Below are positions 59,050 to 64,000 of a stretch of 64,000 bases of DNA, in pieces. The position numbers and the translations under genes were made by a program. The notes under the pieces are model-generated. The model was not told the origin of the DNA. It was given only the letters and a program-made list of their open reading frames with translations, and made no database searches. Source of the stretch: Stereum hirsutum FP-91666 SS1 (lineage: Eukaryota > Basidiomycota > Agaricomycetes > Russulales > Stereaceae); NCBI RefSeq assembly GCF_000264905.1, contig NW_006763133.1, positions 343,975-407,974 of the forward strand, written 5' to 3'. The first letter of the stretch is position 1. Every line of letters starts with the position of its first letter.

Positions 59050-62000
59050 TTACTCGACAGCAACGCCACGTCCACCACGACCACGGCCCCGTCCCCGGCC
59101 ACGAAAGAAACCCCTCGGGCGTCCCCTACCTCGTCCACGGGGCACGCCCTCTCTATGCACATACGCCTCTTCCAGTGGCGTCACACTCGAAGCCTCCGTC
59201 CATTCAGCTGGCGATGCAAGCTCTCTAACAGCCGACTTCGGCGTAGGGTGGACGCTAGACACATTATCGTACGTCCGCGGTGCCCTCTGTGGGATCTTCA
59301 CTCGACGCCTGACCACGGGCGGCGGATCAAACAGATAATCGGCTGCCACGGCTGTCTGAAGGCCTTCGTCGTAGGATGGCAATGGTCCATCGAAGGAAAC
59401 ATTGGCAATGTGTTCGGGAGTCTTCGGCGGTGAAAGAGGGGCAGCGCCGTAGGAAGGAGTCGCTTGAGCGTGATCGGGCTGTTTGTGTATATGAGTCGTC
59501 AGATTCAGTGCGCGAACGAGTTGACCAAGAACATACCTTTGTTGCTTTCCGTTCCTTTTCCAAGGCCTCGCGCTCAGCTCTCAACTTGGCCGTTTGCTCC
59601 TTCTGCTTCTGCCTATTCTTCTCGACATCAGCCTGCTTCTTCTGCTCCCAACGCTCCTTCTTCAACCGTTCTTCCTCTAGCCTGGCTTTGACCAGTAATT
59701 TCCTCTTCTCCTCTGCGACCCGGGCCTTCTCCTCTTCTTCTGACCTCGCCTGCCTCTCAGCCTCCTCAACTTGTTTCTGCGTTCTCTCCTCTTCCACCTG
59801 CCTTCGCTTCTCTTCCTCCTGCTCCTCTCTCCTAATCCTGTCAGCCTCTTCCCTTCTGACCCGCTCGATCTCTTCCTTAACCTTTCTCTCGTCTTCCTTC
59901 CTCTTCCTCTCCTCCTCCTTAATCCTTCTCTCCTCTGCTTTCCTCTTTCTTTCATCTTCCTGCCTCTTCCTCTTCTCAGCTTCGGCCTTCTCTCTTTTGG
60001 CTTTCTCCATAGCCTCTATCTCTGCCCGTTTTTTCTCCTCTTCAGCACGGCGAACACGTTCCTCCTCGTCGCGTTGTCGCTGTTCGACTTCTCTGACCTG
60101 GCGCTCTGCTTCCTCTGCTGCGCGGCGAATGGCCTGGACGATCGAAATTGTGTCAGAGTGGGGAGCGAAAAATGATAAACCAGAAAACCAAACGCGTACC
60201 TCTTCCTTCTCCCGCTTGCGCTCTTCCTTCTTGCGGATTTTCTCCTCAGCCCTCTTACGCTCATCGGCAAGACGAGCCTCTTTCTCAGCGACAGCTCTAG
60301 CCTCAGCCTCGAGGGCATCTTGCCTCTCCCTACAAAGAAATGTTAAGATCGTGGTAGCGTCAGATGACAATGAGTCCTACCGCTCGCGTTTGTTTGCCCT
60401 GGCCCTGGCCTTCTTCGATGTCCCCTCTCCAAACCCAGGCAAAGAAGCCTCAGTTTCAACAGGACTCTCCGGTCCAGCGAATGGCTGGAAGCCCCTCTAT
60501 AAAGGCAAAGTCGTCGTGTATCAGCCAACATGGACCAGAGATTTGATACGAAGCAAAGGAAGAAACAAACCTTCGTCTGGAGCACCTTCCTTATGTTCTC
60601 CCACTTGCTCCTCTCCGCGTCGTTCTCCGCTCCCTCCAGATTGACCTCCACCGTATTCCAGCAGGTCGTCACATCATGCACTGGTGCGTACTTCACCAGA
60701 TACCTCACGACGTCAGGATTCTCGCTCTGCAACGCGAGTTGCAGTGGCGTCGTTCCACGCTCTGTGGCCTTCGACGGGTGACAGAGCTTCGGATGTGAGG
60801 TGTGAATGTATTGTACGAGTGATAGATTGCCATTCATCGCCGCGAGGTGGAAAGGCGTGTACTTCTCATTGGTCAAGGCATCGACGGAGAGGCCTTTCTC
60901 GATCAAGAACGCCGCGACCTCTGGCGTGCCCTTCCCTGCCGCTGCGACATGAAGCATCGTCTCTTTGTTTCCTCCTCGAGCGACTGTCACGTCGATATTG
61001 TATTGTTGGGCATCGGCCTTCAGACTCTGTAGATCGCCGTTGCGCGCGGCGGTGAAGCACCTTGAGCGAGCTTGTTCACGTGCACGGTCGGCGTTCTTCT
61101 TGTCCTTCATTCGTTTGTCGAGTTCAGCCTGCTCGCGAGCAATTTCCGCCTCTGTAAGAGCACCGTGAGTCAGTGACAAGAATACGGAGCATAACATGAG
61201 TATTTACCCCATTCCTTCATCCTCTTCTGGTAAGCCTCCTTGTCCTTCTGCTCTTGCGTCTTGGTATCCTTCACCCGCGCATACGAACTCTCATTCCGTG
61301 AATATGACCTCGACGAGCTGTAGCCGTAGCTTGGGCCGTAAGAGGACCGTGATGACTGCGGTGGAGGACCGCCTCCGAACATGAAGATGTTACCACCCAT
61401 ACTGAAGGCGAAGGGACGACCGCCACTGGAGCGTTTTTGTTCACGGAAACCGCCTGAGGAAAAAATCGCACATAATGATTAGTGAGATGGTTGAAAGCAC
61501 GGTGAAAAGAAAAAGATGAAGCAGAGTAAAGTGTGATGGCGTTCAAAGGACACGTGGAGCAGAGCTACTTCGATCAATTGCAAGGAACCATTCGAGTGGC
61601 GCCGGGCAGCGACGAGGATATGCGGTACACCAAGAACGAGATCATGCAAATACACAGGATTCCCGCGTTTCATTTGCAGTTTAATTCAATATATGGAACG
61701 TGAGACCGTTGAGTGCGTAGGCGCGAGAGGTCAACTGCTTCTAGAATCGCTCATACCGATCGCGACCACGCCACAGAATTAGCATGAAGAATAGTAGCGC
61801 TCACTCACGTCGATTACCAGCCATTCCACGCATGATCTCCTCGAACATGAACCTATCGGGAACATCTCGCCATTAGCCCGATGCCACAGCAATAGAGGGT
61901 TCCTCGGGCGCAAAGAAAGGGACGCACTGGAAGAAGAACGCCATCTCCTCCTCATCCTCGAATCCATCTTCATCGTCGCCCCTTCCACTACTGAATCCTT

Positions 62001-62349
62001 CGGGCTGATGGCTGGAGGCTGGGTTATCGTAATGTCTCTGAACGATCTCCCATGCAGCGGAGACCTCCTGGAACTTTTGGGTGGCTTCGTAATCGCCGTA
62101 GTTCTTGTCTGGGCTGAAAGATACGCGACAATTCATGGACTATAGTGGGAAAAATGAGGAACGGATCGCTTACTGATGTTGAAGGGCGAGCTTCTTGTAA
62201 GCCAGCCTTGCCTCACTGAAGTCTGCGTCCTGCGATATTCCGAGATAGAAGTCAGTGTCTGCCGTTAGTCTGACATTCAACCTTGAAGCCCTTACCGTCT
62301 CCAGACCCAGCGATGCAAAAGCGTTGACTACATTTGTCCTAAGAACCAT
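59050..62349 (-). CDS. J-domain + ankyrin + coiled-coil + RG-rich protein
   Basis: A multi-domain protein, probably an Hsp70 co-chaperone-like scaffold. N-terminus MVLRTNVVNAFASLGLET splices to a J domain, DADFSEARLAYKKLALQHHP with an intact HPD, then EATQKFQEVSAAWEIVQRHY. A Gly/Ser/Tyr-rich linker follows (GPSYGYSSSRSYSRNES). Next is a charged helix (EIAREQAELDKRMKDKKNAD), then three or four ankyrin repeats: CFTAARNGDLQSLKADAQQY, ETMLHVAAAGKGTPEVAAFL, YTPFHLAAMNGNLSLVQYIH and GTTPLQLALQSENPDVVRYL. A very long Glu/Lys/Arg single helix or coiled coil of about 250 residues follows. The C-terminus is GRGRGRPRGFFRGRGRGRGR, typical of RNA-binding or methylated regions. The HPD is formed across an intron join (CAT CA|C CCA GAC). 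About eight introns. The domain calls are firm; the function is unknown. Confidence 0.88.
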
Positions 62350-62688
62350 ATTGTGATGCTACCAGAACGAATGTAAGATATAAAAGGGGGAGGGGAACGG
62401 TGATGGGGAAAGGCGGAGAAGGGCCAAGTGACCGCGAGGCGTCGCGCCTCGCGTTCGCGACATTGGCCTTTGGCTTACATAATTAACGCGTCCCAATTTA
62501 GGACAAGGACTTAAATTTCACCGGCAGAGGCTCACCGGAAGCTGCCGCATCGCCGTAGGAGTCACGTATTTGGTTGGAACTCGCTAGCTATCAGAAAGAG
62601 ATGGATTGTGGTACACTACATATACTTGGGGGCAAGAAATAAATGATACAGTTTGTGGAACTTTTAAGAGCCTTTGAACCTCAATCAG
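62350..62688. promoter_or_regulatory. Promoter region of the J-domain gene with a GC hairpin
   Basis: A perfect 9-bp stem with a 3-nt loop (CGCGAGGCG-TCG-CGCCTCGCG) spans 62433-62453, about 85 bp upstream of the J-domain gene ATG on its strand. I see no clear heat-shock element. It might act as a factor site or a cruciform. Confidence 0.4.
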
Positions 62689-63864
62689 TTACCAGCCCGA
62701 GCGCTCTGCTCTGCGGTGATCCAACCAATCAAGGTATCCGGGTTCCTGGTCTGGATATAAACCGTCCCGGGTCCAGTAAAGCTAACGAACATTTCCGAAT
62801 TGTAAGCTCTCTATGTTAAGGATGAATAGAAATGGTCTACTTACCGGCAGACCTTTCCCTCGTCGGTGTGGAGTTTGGACAACAAACCGCCCTTCGCTTT
62901 GATCGTCTCTACCTTGTACTGGGCGGACCAAGCAACTAGATGGCCGTTATCGACAATCCACTCTTCACCCGGGCGCAGATGGCGTTGCACAATGGCACCG
63001 ATGGCTTGCACCCAGAGGGTGCCTTGGCCTGAGATCTCAGAGACGAAGAACCCTTCCCCTGAGACTATATACCCACAACAGTCAGATGCATGGCATGCTG
63101 GACGAGTGACAGGCTAAAGTAACGCACATAAACCTTTCGCGAAACCTTGACTTCTGACTCCTCGGACGAGACCGGACGTAGATGCAAGGAAGGCATATTT
63201 GCTCACACTCCACGGTGCTTGACCGTCAAGAGTGATAGGAACGATGTCTCCCCATACCTCGGGTGCTATGAGGACTTCACCAGGTCCGGTGAAGATAGAT
63301 TCACTCGCCTAGACAATATAACATATACGATCAGGTCTATGTTGTGTGCATAGAGAAAGGACAGGACGCATACCTCCTCGCCTGAGAAGAATTTCGAGAA
63401 GCTGTGGTGTTGCATGTGAGCTCATTTTGTCAATAGCGGGTGATGCTGAGGTGTTTTACCTAAGTTTCAGCTGTGAAGGAACATCTCCTTATCAATTGGT
63501 GAATGTCCAGGAATGTTTCAGTTACACGCACCTTTCCTTGGATCTGCATGGTCGGATCCATGGCCAACATAGCCCCCGGCTTCACCTAAACCACAAAATA
63601 CACAAAGAAGATGAGCTATCCCATGCGATCGAGCAGAAACCATGTAATTATTTGGGGATGATTGAGACGAGAACGCACCTTGATTTGCGCCTCTGGCTGC
63701 AGCGTCACCGAGAGCAACGTATTGCTATCCCTGTGGTCGATCTTGTACTTGCCACCTTGAAATACACCCGTTGTCTCCACGTCGTGAGTATCACCGTGTC
63801 TGAGTGGCGCTTGGGAGAAGGTCGAAGCCTGGTGATGTTGAGGAGTGGGCATGCCGGGCTGCAT
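62689..63864 (-). CDS. AIM24/TRAP-like beta-helix family protein
   Basis: The AIM24 (DUF124) family, a TRAP-like double beta-prism fold. Yeast Aim24 is mitochondrial and linked to cristae organisation; other fungal members lack an obvious presequence, as here. It starts MQPGMPTPQHHQAST, a Gln/His-rich leader. The core follows: KYKIDHRDSNTLLSVTLQPE, KVKPGAMLAMDPTMQIQGKL, KFFSGEE, ESIFTGPGEVLIAPEVWGDI, LDGQAPWSVSKYAFLASTSG, GEGFFVSEISGQGTLWVQAI and GEEWIVDNGHLVAWSAQYK. The end is TGPGTVYIQTRNPDTLIGWI then AEQSARAG. About seven introns. The core covers the whole family domain. Confidence 0.88.
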
Positions 63865-63975
63865 ATTGGAAATTGGATGACTGGTATTGAGTGGGAGTGG
63901 TTGGTCTGTGCGTGTGGGATGGGGCGTGTGATGAGGGAGGGAAGCGGGAGGATGAAAGATCGAGGGTACTGTACC

Positions 63976-63982
63976 CTTATAT
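63976..63982 (-). promoter_or_regulatory. Putative TATA box of the AIM24-family gene
   Basis: The minus strand reads ATATAAG about 112 bp upstream of the ATG at 63864. Confidence 0.4.
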
Positions 63983-64000
63983 GTGTTTTGGAAGGGTATC

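Noticed and set aside
59376..60644. 422-codon plus-strand frame
   Set aside because: The antisense shadow of the Glu/Lys-rich helix of the J-domain/ankyrin gene (Ser/Leu/Phe-rich). The minus-strand gene has real domains on both sides.

Overview
The window looks like nuclear DNA of a filamentous basidiomycete, probably an Agaricomycete. The genes are densely packed on both strands and cut by many short introns (mostly about 45-110 nt, GT...AG, with CTRAY-like branch points). Several families are typical of mushroom-forming fungi: a carotenoid-ester-lipase-type esterase, a DUF6533 membrane protein, a small Cys-rich 'glycopeptide' secretory protein, a BCS1-like AAA ATPase, a GT15 mannosyltransferase and an F-box-type LRR protein. 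AP-4 epsilon adaptin fits the same group. I see no rRNA, tRNA, CRISPR array, prophage or intact transposon. All gene models below were spliced by eye; exon ends are approximate unless a phase check is mentioned.

Layout. 0-11 kb: secreted type-B esterase (+), DUF6533 membrane protein (+), mitochondrial methylcrotonoyl-CoA carboxylase beta subunit (+). 11-15 kb: a possible small spliced gene (+), a secreted glycopeptide-family protein (+), a two-finger zinc protein (-). 15-17.8 kb: gene-poor, with a 35-bp inverted repeat and hairpins. 17.8-28 kb: BUB2 TBC-domain GAP (-), AP-4 epsilon-like adaptin (+) with a possible overlapping small spliced ORF, BCS1-like AAA ATPase (+). 28-33.3 kb: animal-type cryptochrome/(6-4) photolyase (-) and a cytochrome P450 (-). 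33.3-36.7 kb: gene-poor, with one weak two-exon candidate. 36.7-44 kb: MFS anion/allantoate-permease-type transporter (+), then proteasome lid genes RPN7 (-) and RPN6 (+) head to head over a 247-bp shared promoter. 44-50 kb: NAD(P)-binding protein (-), agmatinase-like ureohydrolase with signal peptide (-), multi-pass membrane protein (-). 51-58 kb: a small TATA-associated ORF (+), GT15 mannosyltransferase (+), LRR protein with an apparent frameshift (-), exocyst EXO70 (-). 59-64 kb: a J-domain/ankyrin/coiled-coil/RG-rich protein (-) and an AIM24-family protein (-).

Most of the genes are housekeeping: proteasome lid, exocyst, adaptor complex, mitotic exit, leucine catabolism, mitochondria. Small accessory or secreted genes lie between them. 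I see no co-functional cluster except the RPN7/RPN6 pair. The items most worth a second look are the RPN7/RPN6 bidirectional promoter (three tandem ACGCGT boxes plus two CCCTAACCCC boxes), the J-domain/ankyrin fusion, the small spliced ORF at the 3' end of the adaptin gene, and the 35-bp inverted repeat at 16.3-16.8 kb. I did not find convincing evidence for a wholly new system.
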